The notes under the pieces are model-generated. The model did not search any database, was not told where the DNA came from, and saw only the letters and a program-made list of their open reading frames with translations. DNA of 64,000 nt. It comes from an uncultured Alphaproteobacteria bacterium. GTDB taxonomy: Bacteria; Pseudomonadota; Alphaproteobacteria; HIMB59; GCA-002718135. Shown piece by piece: positions 27,739-35,647 of this stretch. The stretch lies in NCBI GenBank assembly GCA_902614085.1, contig CACMJS010000001.1, positions 487,127 through 551,126 of the forward strand, read 5' to 3'. The stretch's first letter is position 1. The number at the start of each line of letters is the position of its first letter. Made by a program: the position numbers and the translations under genes.

Positions 27739-30204
27739 ATGTTTGTAAGCTTGATCAAAATAAATAAATACTTAATTTACCTTTTCCTATTTTTATTTTT
27801 CAATTCTATTTTTATTAGCTCTCTTAAAGCAGCAGATACAACAAAAGGAGTCAAATTAGATAATGATGATCTCACAGATGCTTTTACTGGACGACTGCTT
27901 AGAAGTATAACTTTTAATAATGATGGTACTAAAATGTTTGTAAGTGGAATTCTGAATGATCGCATAGTTCAATATGACTTATCAACTGGTTATGATCTAT
28001 CCACAATCTCTGAAGGAGATCAGCTTTTAGGAAGTGACAATACTAAAATAGCCAATCCTTATTCTTTACGATTTAATAACGATGGCACCAAAATGTTTTT
28101 TATTGTAGGTGTTTCTTCAACCATAAGAGAATTTTCTCTAGGTACAGCCTTTGACATTACAACAGCAAGTGCTGATGACAGCAGTGATACTGTTGATGCT
28201 TCATTATCAGATGGTACCTCAAGTGGCTTCGCGTTCAATCAAGATGGTACCAAATTGTTTGCTGCAGATAATTTAAACAATCAGATTGATGAATACAGTT
28301 TATCAACTGGTTTTGATTTAAATACGATCAATTATGTTCAAAGTATTGATATTTCAGCTGAAACTGAAGATGCACGATCAGTGATATTTAACCCTGATGG
28401 AACGACAATGTTTATTTTGGAGAAAGAAGAAGTACATGAATACGTCTTAACAACTGGGTATGATATTACGACTGCTGAATTCGCTGATAAGATTTTAGAC
28501 TCAGCTGGACACAACGTAGGAGGTCAACATCCTTGGGGTATAGAATTAAATAGGTGTAGTAGTTGTGATGGAAAAAAATTATTTATTGCTGTTAATGATG
28601 AGATAATAGTAGAATATTTATTACCTGCTGCCTATAATTTAACAACACCAACTCTAAGCTCTTCAGTGCCAGCAGATAATGCTACGGGTGTTTTAATAAA
28701 TGCTAATATAGTCTTAAACTTTAGTGAATCGATGGATGTAGAAAGTGGTAATATAGAAATTTATAAAACATCTGATAACTCTCTTGTTGAAACAATTGAT
28801 GTCACGAGTAGTCAAGTCACTGGTACTGGAACAACCGCGATAACAATTAATCCTAGTTCAGATTTTGAGTATAATGTTGAATATTATGTATTAATTGATG
28901 CTACAGCTTTTGATGACGGAAGTGATGCTTCTTATGCTGGTATAACGTCAACAACGGCTTTAAGTTTTACTGTTAGCGATGATAGGTTGGATCCCACAAC
29001 AATCAAAGATGTTATAGGCTCCATAGATGCGCAAAGTGAATTAGCAAAAAACTATATTAGTCAGTCTATTGATACTGTCTCAAATCGTTTACGATTTTTA
29101 AGACAAAATAGATTAAGTGATTCTTTATCGAGCCAAGGTTTACAATTAGATATTGGTAATACCATTCTTGCCTCATTAGCAAATGATAATATAGAAAAAA
29201 ATGCAAATTCCATCATGCCAGATAATTGGTCTGCATGGACATCTGGGTCAGCTTATGTATCAAAAATTGGTGATAGCATAAATTCATCAAAACAAGAAAC
29301 TGAAGGTCAAGCAGTGGCATTAGGGTTTGATAAAAAATTAAGCGATAGTGATTTTCTTGGTTTTGCTATTCAGTATGGTCAAAGCGATACGGATATTGGA
29401 ACAAATGGAACAAGTGTTGATAGTGAAAATATAAATTTCTCGGTTTACCGAACAAGGCCACTTGATAATAATAATTTTATAGAAACATTGTTAGGCATAG
29501 GGTTAATAGAAAGTGATTTGAAAAGAGTCCATAATTCTAGTGTATTAACTGGCTCCAGGGATGGAACACAAATATTTGGTTCATTCAACTATGGTAAAAC
29601 AATTGATCGCGGTGATTTTAATATAACACCAATTGGACGTCTTGATTTAGGTTATACTAAACTTGATGACTATAAGGAGACTGGAATAAATGCTTTGTAT
29701 TATGCAAGTCAGACAATAGAGAGTGGATTAGCCTCATTTGGTTTTGAAGTTAGCGATAATATTCAGTTTAATGAAAATAAATTTCAACCATTTGGATCTC
29801 TTAAAGTTATTACCGATTTTAGTAACAAATCTGATGCCAAGATCAATTATGTAACAGACACTTCAACAATTTATACTTATACGCAAGAAGCTAATTCAGA
29901 TCATTTAATCAGCTCTATGATTGGTTTAACATTTATTGCTGGAGATTATTTAAATATTAACTCTAGTTATAGTAGGGTTCAAGGTAACAGGAGTGAACGT
30001 AGAGACACTATAGACTTTGCTATTAACTTTATATCAAATCGTGAGACACAATACAGCCTGTCATTAGCTGGTGATGAAAATGCAGAGGCTAAACTTGGTA
30101 TATCAAAAAATATACATGGTTTTAATTTAGGATTTAATGCCAGTGAGTCTTTTAGCGCTAAACCAAATCAAGAGGCGGAATTAATGCTGACTTACAATTT
30201 TTAG
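27739..30204 (+). CDS. Autotransporter: beta-propeller-like repeats, SbsA Ig-like domain, C-terminal barrel
   Basis: 821 residues. Signal peptide about 1-31. Residues 40-300 hold five repeats of the pattern F-N-x-D-G-T-K-M-F...I-x-x-Y-x-L-S-T-G-Y-D-L-T-T, centred near 62, 115, 169, 219 and 277, likely blades of a beta-propeller. Residues about 303-412 (SSSVPADNATGVLINANIVL...FSESMD) match a bacterial Ig-like SbsA domain. A helical linker follows, then from about 496 (WSAWTSGSAYVSKIGD) a 12-strand-type autotransporter barrel ending in a terminal Phe (LMLTYNF), the outer-membrane sorting signal. The protein should display its propeller at the cell surface, for adhesion or substrate binding. No protease or lipase motif seen. 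Confidence 0.85.
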   Translation: MFVSLIKINKYLIYLFLFLFFNSIFISSLKAADTTKGVKLDNDDLTDAFTGRLLRSITFNNDGTKMFVSGILNDRIVQYDLSTGYDLSTISEGDQLLGSDNTKIANPYSLRFNNDGTKMFFIVGVSSTIREFSLGTAFDITTASADDSSDTVDASLSDGTSSGFAFNQDGTKLFAADNLNNQIDEYSLSTGFDLNTINYVQSIDISAETEDARSVIFNPDGTTMFILEKEEVHEYVLTTGYDITTAEFADKILDSAGHNVGGQHPWGIELNRCSSCDGKKLFIAVNDEIIVEYLLPAAYNLTTPTLSSSVPADNATGVLINANIVLNFSESMDVESGNIEIYKTSDNSLVETIDVTSSQVTGTGTTAITINPSSDFEYNVEYYVLIDATAFDDGSDASYAGITSTTALSFTVSDDRLDPTTIKDVIGSIDAQSELAKNYISQSIDTVSNRLRFLRQNRLSDSLSSQGLQLDIGNTILASLANDNIEKNANSIMPDNWSAWTSGSAYVSKIGDSINSSKQETEGQAVALGFDKKLSDSDFLGFAIQYGQSDTDIGTNGTSVDSENINFSVYRTRPLDNNNFIETLLGIGLIESDLKRVHNSSVLTGSRDGTQIFGSFNYGKTIDRGDFNITPIGRLDLGYTKLDDYKETGINALYYASQTIESGLASFGFEVSDNIQFNENKFQPFGSLKVITDFSNKSDAKINYVTDTSTIYTYTQEANSDHLISSMIGLTFIAGDYLNINSSYSRVQGNRSERRDTIDFAINFISNRETQYSLSLAGDENAEAKLGISKNIHGFNLGFNASESFSAKPNQEAELMLTYNF

Positions 30205-30234
30205 AAATACTAAATGCATATTCCTTATAATTAA

Positions 30235-30600
30235 TTATTTTTTAATTTTTTCCCATTCTGCCATACCGCCAGTAATATTCTTAACATTTTTAATGCCCAT
30301 ATCCTGCATTGTTTTAGTGGCTAAAGTTCCTTGCCCACCGACACCACAAAATACAACATATTCTTTATCTGGGTTATTTTTAAAAAATTCATTTTCTAAA
30401 GGACTACCCTCGGCTAAATAAAATTCAAGAAAAGCCTTGTCCAAATGCATTGCATTTCCAATAGTTTCTTTTTCAAAACTCTCTTTATCTCTAACATCAA
30501 TAAATTGCACATTTGGATCATTAAGTTTTTCTTTCGCTTCTTCTGCAGTTATATTTTCAATTTCATTTTTAACACTCATTAAGTCTTCAAATTTTTTCAT
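30235..30600 (-). CDS. Rhodanese-like sulfurtransferase domain protein
   Basis: 121 residues, single rhodanese domain. The opening ITAEEAKEKLNDPNVQFIDVRDKESFEKE and the active-site loop VVFCGVGGQGTLATKTM with catalytic Cys, followed by GIKNVKNITGGMAEWEK, fit the family. Single-domain rhodaneses carry persulfide sulfur in the cytoplasm; the physiological acceptor is unknown. GGACT precedes the ATG as a moderate ribosome-binding site. It follows ccrM on the same strand by 83 bases and converges with the autotransporter gene. Confidence 0.9.
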   Translation of the reverse strand: MKKFEDLMSVKNEIENITAEEAKEKLNDPNVQFIDVRDKESFEKETIGNAMHLDKAFLEFYLAEGSPLENEFFKNNPDKEYVVFCGVGGQGTLATKTMQDMGIKNVKNITGGMAEWEKIKK

Positions 30601-30683
30601 AATAGTCCTTTTATTTAATAAGCAGTTTTGTTTTGAATAATAAAATTAACAGAAAACTTAATAGTTTAAAATGAAAATTTTTT

Positions 30684-31754
30684 TTAATTCAATTTATCTT
30701 TACGGTAATTAGATCGTATTTCATCTAACAGAATTGATTTTGACTTATCTTTTACATGCCAAAAATCCCAGCCATTACAACTTGGCAGTCCTTGTATTTT
30801 TGCTCCCATTTGATGAATAGAGCCTGTTAAATCTTTAATTTTAAGTGTTCCATCAATACTAACTGTTGCTTTAAAGCGTTCTTTTTTATCTGTTAATACG
30901 GCACCTGGTGGAATAATTCCTTGCTCGACTAATTCACCAAAAGGTACTTTTGGTAATTCTTTTCTGCTCTTTGCAATAGTGACAACTTCTTCTTTCAATA
31001 CTTTTGTATTCTTTAATCGTCCTTTTGAAAGTTTAACGTAATCTTTATCTTTTTCTATGCCAATAAAGTTACGTTGTAATTTTTTTGCAACAACAGCTGT
31101 TGTCCCACTTCCTGAAAATGGATCAAGAACAAGATCACCTTTGTTTGTCGATGCTAATAGAATTCGGTAGAGTAGAGCTTCAGGTTTTTGTGTTGGGTGT
31201 GATCGTTGATTGTTACCTTTACGTAATCTTTCTTTCCCAGAACAAATAGGAATATACCAGTCACTCCGCATTTGTTTTCCTTCATTTAGTTCTTTGAGGT
31301 TTTGATAGTTAAATGTGTATTTTGCTTCTCTTGACGTTGTGCACCATAAAAGTGTTTCATGAGCATTTGTGAAACGTGTGCCACGAAAATTTGGCATAGG
31401 ATTTGTTTTATGCCAAATAATATCATTTAAAATCCACAGACCTTCATCTTGTATTGTAGAGCCTACACGTAAAATATTATGATAACTTCCTATCACCCAA
31501 AGTGCTCCACCTTTTTTTAAAACACGTTTACATTCACTAAGCCATGCATTGGTAAATTGATCATATTCTTTATACGTACTAAATTTATCCCAATCTTGTG
31601 TAACTGCTTCGACTGTTGTTTGATCAGGTCTGTATAAAGTATCCTTTAATTGAAGATTATAGGGCGGATCAGCAAAAATAAGATCAACCGAATGATCTTT
31701 TAATTTTTTCATTTCCTTGATGGAATCACCCAAAATAATTTGATTTTTCTTCAT
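30684..31754 (-). CDS. ccrM: Cell-cycle regulated DNA adenine methyltransferase CcrM (GANTC)
   Basis: 356 residues, beta-class N6-adenine methyltransferase. The catalytic DPPY (29-32) precedes the AdoMet-binding [16 protein letters not shown], as in CcrM/HinfI enzymes. The roughly 90-residue C-terminal extension ([20 protein letters not shown]...[10 protein letters not shown]-like strand, then [18 protein letters not shown]) is the CcrM-specific DNA-recognition domain. CcrM methylates GANTC once per cycle and controls transcription of cell-cycle genes in Alphaproteobacteria. It lies downstream of rnhB, a conserved neighbourhood, but separated by a small-RNA candidate. Three GANTC sites lie in the 66 bases upstream of the ATG. 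Confidence 0.95.
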   Translation of the reverse strand: MKKNQIILGDSIKEMKKLKDHSVDLIFADPPYNLQLKDTLYRPDQTTVEAVTQDWDKFSTYKEYDQFTNAWLSECKRVLKKGGALWVIGSYHNILRVGSTIQDEGLWILNDIIWHKTNPMPNFRGTRFTNAHETLLWCTTSREAKYTFNYQNLKELNEGKQMRSDWYIPICSGKERLRKGNNQRSHPTQKPEALLYRILLASTNKGDLVLDPFSGSGTTAVVAKKLQRNFIGIEKDKDYVKLSKGRLKNTKVLKEEVVTIAKSRKELPKVPFGELVEQGIIPPGAVLTDKKERFKATVSIDGTLKIKDLTGSIHQMGAKIQGLPSCNGWDFWHVKDKSKSILLDEIRSNYRKDKLN

Positions 31755-31766
31755 AATTGATAAAAA

Positions 31767-31820
31767 GAATCTTTAAGCAGATATGGAATCAGGTCAATTG
31801 AGTTATCAACAGGGGGAATC
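31767..31820 (-). promoter_or_regulatory. Cluster of three GANTC sites upstream of ccrM
   Basis: GAATC (GATTC on the coding strand) occurs at 31767-31771, 31786-31790 and 31816-31820, all within 66 bases of the ccrM ATG. At about 30% GC one GANTC is expected per roughly 360 bases, so three here is a marked excess. In Caulobacter, GANTC methylation in the ccrM leader represses its own transcription; the same autoregulation is inferred here. I do not see a convincing full CtrA site (TTAA-N7-TTAA). Confidence 0.6.
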
Positions 31821-31858
31821 TTTAGGTAGGGATAACCTTAAAATTTGGCCAAAAAAAT

Positions 31859-31881
31859 AAAAAAAGGGGTCCGTAGACCCC
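31859..31881 (-). terminator. Intrinsic terminator of the small RNA
   Basis: On the minus strand GGGGTC-TACG-GACCCC forms a 6-bp GC-rich stem with a UNCG-type tetraloop, followed directly by a run of T broken by one A (seven T, A, seven T). It is the clearest intrinsic terminator in the window. It ends the small-RNA candidate and would also stop rnhB read-through before ccrM. Confidence 0.88.
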
Positions 31882-31948
31882 TGGAATAGTTCATCAAATG
31901 GGAGGAATGATGAAACGTAATATCTATTTAGTGTTTGTCGCATCTTTT
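31859..31948 (-). ncRNA. Candidate small RNA resembling the alphaproteobacterial alpha-r8 (suhB/MmgR) family
   Basis: Two hairpins in about 90 nt. The first is a perfect 7-bp stem TTCATCA/TGATGAA (31908-31914 with 31890-31896) exposing the loop TTCCTCCCATT, an anti-Shine-Dalgarno-like CCUCC. The second is the intrinsic terminator ending in U-rich sequence. The alpha-r8 family (Rfam suhB; MmgR in Sinorhizobium) is built the same way, with a single-stranded UUUCCUCCCU and a terminator hairpin. A -10-like TATTAT lies at 31955-31960; no convincing -35, so the 5' end is approximate. Such RNAs usually act in trans on ribosome-binding sites. Family membership is from memory of the motif. Confidence 0.62.
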
Positions 31949-32006
31949 TGAAGCATAATAAAATAATATTTGGTATGCATTCTTTGCATGGATAAATTTG
32001 GATAAT

Positions 32007-32621
32007 TTATTTTTTTAATAACGATTTAATTGGTTCAAATGATTTTCGGTGAAATTGAGTTACACCGTGTTTGTGTATTGCATCAATATGTTTTTTAGTT
32101 CCATAACCTGCATTTTTTTTCCAATCATAAAATATAAACTTGCTATCAAGTATACTCATCAGTCGATCACGGTGAACTTTTGCAATAATAGATGCACTTG
32201 CAATCGATAAAGATTTTTTATCTCCGCCTATTATAGATTTTTCATTTTGATAATTTAATGAAAAGTTTCCATCAATAATAAGATGTGGATTTTCAAAATT
32301 AAATTTATTTATTACTCTTTTCATCGATAATTTTGTAGCTTCCAAAATATTAATTTCATCTATTTCTTCGACACTTGCGTAGCCTAAGTAATATTGAAGT
32401 TTTCTTTCTTTTTGTAATTTTTTAAAAAATAGAAATAATCTTTCTCTTTGTTTTGCTGTATGTTTCTTTGAATCAGTTATGGGTATTTCAGATTCTAAAT
32501 CATCATAATTAGAAAAATAACATCCACAACTTACCACAGGGCCTGCCAATGGACCTCTGCCAACTTCATCTAAACCAATTACAGGTCCATCAATTGATTT
32601 TTCTATAGAAAAATCAGTCAC
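32007..32621 (-). CDS. rnhB: Ribonuclease HII
   Basis: 204 residues. RNase HII motifs: the GLDEVGRGPLAGPVVSCGC strand with the DEVGRG signature (two catalytic acids), LIIDGNF (third Asp), and GGDKKSLSIASASIIAKVHRDRLM, ending with the GYGTKKHIDAI-HG turn. It removes ribonucleotides from DNA-RNA hybrids. The start overlaps moaB by one base. Adjacent to ccrM across the small-RNA region, as in other Alphaproteobacteria. Confidence 0.96.
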   Translation of the reverse strand: MTDFSIEKSIDGPVIGLDEVGRGPLAGPVVSCGCYFSNYDDLESEIPITDSKKHTAKQRERLFLFFKKLQKERKLQYYLGYASVEEIDEINILEATKLSMKRVINKFNFENPHLIIDGNFSLNYQNEKSIIGGDKKSLSIASASIIAKVHRDRLMSILDSKFIFYDWKKNAGYGTKKHIDAIHKHGVTQFHRKSFEPIKSLLKK

Positions 32622-33148
32622 TACTTTTCATTTAATCTTGGCATGATTTCAACAAAATTACATGGCTTATGTCTAATGTCTAACTGATATTGTAAAATTT
32701 CATCCCAACCATCTTTACATGCACCTGTTGATCCTGGTAAACAAAAAACATACGTACTATTTATTAAGGCTGCAACTGCTCGTGATTGTATTGCCGATGT
32801 ACCAATTTTTTCAAAACTAACTTGGCGAAATAATTCCCCAAATCCATCAATATGTTTACTAGCAATAGCATTTACAGCTTCTGGTGTTGTATCTCTTCCT
32901 GTGAGTCCAGTCCCACCAGTTGTAATAATGCAATCAATCTCTTTTTCTTTTGACATTGTATCTAAGGTATCTTTTATTTGAGAAACATCATCTGGGATAA
33001 TTGTCCGTTTAATCATTGTATGGCCAGCATCAGTAATTCGCTTTTCTAATGTATCACCAGATGTATCGTTTCCTTTAGTTCTTGAATCTGAAATTGTAAC
33101 AACAGCAATATTTATGGGAACAAAATCTAGAGAAGTATCAATTGGCAT
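32621..33148 (-). CDS. moaB: MoaB-type molybdopterin adenylyltransferase-like protein
   Basis: 175 residues with the MoCF-biosynthesis fold: AVVTISDSRTKGNDTSGDTL at the start, the molybdopterin-binding TTGGTGLTGRDTTPEAV, and a late FCLPGSTGACKDGW. MoaB/Mog proteins adenylate molybdopterin. No other molybdenum-cofactor gene is in the window. It lies in a run lytic transglycosylase - moaB - rnhB with 6- and minus-1-base spacing, likely an operon of convenience. Confidence 0.9.
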   Translation of the reverse strand: MPIDTSLDFVPINIAVVTISDSRTKGNDTSGDTLEKRITDAGHTMIKRTIIPDDVSQIKDTLDTMSKEKEIDCIITTGGTGLTGRDTTPEAVNAIASKHIDGFGELFRQVSFEKIGTSAIQSRAVAALINSTYVFCLPGSTGACKDGWDEILQYQLDIRHKPCNFVEIMPRLNEK

Positions 33149-33154
33149 AACCTA

Positions 33155-34900
33155 TTAATAAAGTGGATCATTTCCATTTGCTAGCATTTTTAGGGAACGC
33201 ATTTCTTTATTGTTTTTATTTTGGTAAATCCAATATTTTGTTAAGATCTTTTCTATGAACCACCTTGTTTCTCTTGATGGAATACTTTCCATAAAAAAGA
33301 GTGAGTCTTCCATATAATTTGTTTCATTTTTCCATTTCTGTAAATTGCCAGGACCACCATTATAAGCTGCTGCGAGAAATATAAGATTTCTTGAAACCTG
33401 CTCTAGATCAAGAAGATACGTTAAATATTCTTGCCCAACCTCTAAATTTATCTCTGGATTTTTAAGAATATTACTATTGCTTTGTTTAACGTCTTTACTT
33501 GTCGTAATAAATTTTGCTGTTGAAGGTAACACTTGCATTAACCCTATGGCACCATCTTTACTTTTTGCCTTTATGTTGAACATAGATTCCTGATGCATGA
33601 AAGCGTGAAGTAATTCTTTTTCTAATTTGAAACCATCTCGTGGCTTCCAAACACTGGTAGGGTAATAAAGGTAGGTAGGAACATCCATACCAAAATTTTC
33701 TAACTTATTGACAATTTTTAATTGAGTATAGGCAAGGTCAAAATTTTCAGCAATTTGAATAGACTCCTTTGCTATCTCTCTATTTAAAATAGAATTGATA
33801 TGAACAATTTCCTTTTCTAATTCATCCGCAAAACCAACCTGGATCAGTGTCTGTATCCTTTTTCCTGCTGGTATATTTAAAATAGTACTATTGTTTTTAT
33901 TAAGATCAGTATGCTCTACCCATTCAATTTTTTTATCTACCCCTAAAATTTCTAGTGCAAGCATACCATAAAAACTATTCGGATTATTTGATGCTCTTTT
34001 TAACCAAAAATTAATATCATCATAGCGACCTAGTTTTGCATATGATCTAGCTGTCCAAAAACTTCCTGACGTTTGATGCCATGCATCATCTTTTAAGCTA
34101 ATGGAAAAAAGAGAAAAATATTTTGCAGCATCTTCATATTTTTCTAGTCTCCAAGAACATAGACCAGCCGTCCAAGCTGCATAAGGAACATATTTTGCAG
34201 AATTAACAAGAGCCTCAGAAGCATATTTGATTGCTAAGTCATTTTTATTTGCTAAGAAATACCCTTTGGCGATTAATTCCTTTTGTTGGTCTATCTCAAC
34301 TTGATCTAATAATAAGTCTACATCTCTTTGATTTAATAATTGTAGTGCCCCAGTTGGCCAACCTTTGTTTACTCTAGATTTAATACCATTAATTAATTTT
34401 CTTTTTTCAGCTCTCTGGTTGTTAGATAGTTTTTTTTGACTTTTATATTTACTTTTCTTTTTACTAATTACCTGTTCTGATTCTATCCCTATAGGAGCGC
34501 CAGGTTTAGTTGGACTTTTATAACCTGCCGGCATTCTTCGAATAGCTAATTTATAAATTTGTTTAGCTTGGGGGTGGTCATTATATTTTTTGAGCCAATA
34601 ATATAATTCTAAATACTTTGATCGATAACAATTTGGATGTAAAAACTTTTGAGCATAAATGTGTCCTAGTAAAGATTTATTTTTAATTTTTAAAATAAAA
34701 TTGTTTGCACTTTTCCATTTGCATTTTTCTTGAAACTTGTATGCTTGTTGATAATTATATACATCCTCATCGCTTAGAACCTTTGATGAGAATATATTAT
34801 CGTATTTTTCGACTATATCCTGTTGGTACGCGTAGATTTGTTTTGAATAAATTACAAAGAATATAAAAAAACAAAAAATTGAAAATTTTTTATGATACAT
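33155..34900 (-). CDS. Soluble-type lytic murein transglycosylase (SLT family)
   Basis: 581 residues with an N-terminal signal/anchor sequence (about 1-24). A long alpha-helical superhelix (30-400, many degenerate helical repeats) precedes a C-terminal SLT domain: catalytic Glu in LLHAFMHQESMFN, SKDGAIGLMQVLPSTA, and LAAAYNGGPGNLQKW. It cleaves peptidoglycan with formation of 1,6-anhydro-MurNAc in the periplasm. It overlaps the uracil-DNA glycosylase gene by 11 bases and lies 6 bases before moaB. Confidence 0.92.
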   Translation of the reverse strand: MYHKKFSIFCFFIFFVIYSKQIYAYQQDIVEKYDNIFSSKVLSDEDVYNYQQAYKFQEKCKWKSANNFILKIKNKSLLGHIYAQKFLHPNCYRSKYLELYYWLKKYNDHPQAKQIYKLAIRRMPAGYKSPTKPGAPIGIESEQVISKKKSKYKSQKKLSNNQRAEKRKLINGIKSRVNKGWPTGALQLLNQRDVDLLLDQVEIDQQKELIAKGYFLANKNDLAIKYASEALVNSAKYVPYAAWTAGLCSWRLEKYEDAAKYFSLFSISLKDDAWHQTSGSFWTARSYAKLGRYDDINFWLKRASNNPNSFYGMLALEILGVDKKIEWVEHTDLNKNNSTILNIPAGKRIQTLIQVGFADELEKEIVHINSILNREIAKESIQIAENFDLAYTQLKIVNKLENFGMDVPTYLYYPTSVWKPRDGFKLEKELLHAFMHQESMFNIKAKSKDGAIGLMQVLPSTAKFITTSKDVKQSNSNILKNPEINLEVGQEYLTYLLDLEQVSRNLIFLAAAYNGGPGNLQKWKNETNYMEDSLFFMESIPSRETRWFIEKILTKYWIYQNKNNKEMRSLKMLANGNDPLY

Positions 34901-35600
34901 TTTTTAATTTTTCTTGTAGCATTTGTAAATCTTCCCAAGAATGTTTTTTATACTGAGGAGATCGAAGTAAAAAAGCAGGGTGATAGGAAGCTATTGTAGG
35001 AATTGATTCATCTAAATTAAGTGATTTGTATTCATGCCATTTACCTCTGAGTTTTCCAAGCGCTAGAGGTGTTGATAAAATAGCTTTTGCTGCAACACCT
35101 CCTAATAGGAAGATAAATTTTGGTTTAATAATATCAATTTGTCTTTGTAAAAATGGCAAAAATTCTAAAATTTCTTCATCATTTGGGGTCCTATTATCAG
35201 GCGGGCGCCAATTAACAACATTAGTAATATAGACGTCTTCTCTTTGTAAGTTAATTGCTAAAAGCATTTTATTTAAAAGTTGCCCAGCTCTACCAACAAA
35301 TGGAATACCTTGCTGATCTTCATCTCTTCCAGGAGCTTCACCAATTAACATAACTTTTGCATTTAAGTTTCCATCATAGACTACTAAATTTTTTGCAGTT
35401 TTTTGAAGATTAGATTTGTGATCTTTAAGGTCCTTAATCACATCATCAATTTTCATTTTTTTATCCCCAGTATTTATATTGGGATTAGACAATTCAGATT
35501 TTTTCTCATTTTCAAACCAGTTTCTTGGAGAATCTTGAAGAAAATAGTTTACTCCAGAATTAACTATGAATTCTAAATTTTTTTTATTTGATTGATTCAT
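34890..35600 (-). CDS. Family-4-like uracil-DNA glycosylase without cysteines
   Basis: 236 residues. Uracil-DNA glycosylase family 4 motifs: VMLIGEAPGRDEDQQGIPFVGRAGQLLNKML (motif 1), ITNVVNWRPPDNRTP, and the late SYHPAFLLRSP (motif 2, catalytic His). Classical family-4 enzymes bind a 4Fe-4S cluster through four cysteines, but this protein has no cysteine at all, so the cluster must be absent; for example the usual NVVKCRPP is NVVNWRPP. It removes uracil from DNA in base excision repair. About 70 N-terminal residues before motif 1 are poorly conserved. Divergent from the TPR gene. Confidence 0.85.
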   Translation of the reverse strand: MNQSNKKNLEFIVNSGVNYFLQDSPRNWFENEKKSELSNPNINTGDKKMKIDDVIKDLKDHKSNLQKTAKNLVVYDGNLNAKVMLIGEAPGRDEDQQGIPFVGRAGQLLNKMLLAINLQREDVYITNVVNWRPPDNRTPNDEEILEFLPFLQRQIDIIKPKFIFLLGGVAAKAILSTPLALGKLRGKWHEYKSLNLDESIPTIASYHPAFLLRSPQYKKHSWEDLQMLQEKLKNVS

Positions 35601-35647
35601 GCAAAATTACAATTATCTATTCATAGTGTAACTCTAGTATATTTAAA

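Noticed and set aside
31907-31951. A 14-codon plus-strand ORF (ATGATGAAACG...TGA) preceded by a perfect GGGAGGA
   Set aside because: The apparent ribosome-binding site is the reverse complement of the CCUCC loop of the minus-strand small RNA, which explains it better; the peptide is very short and the hairpin would cover the start.
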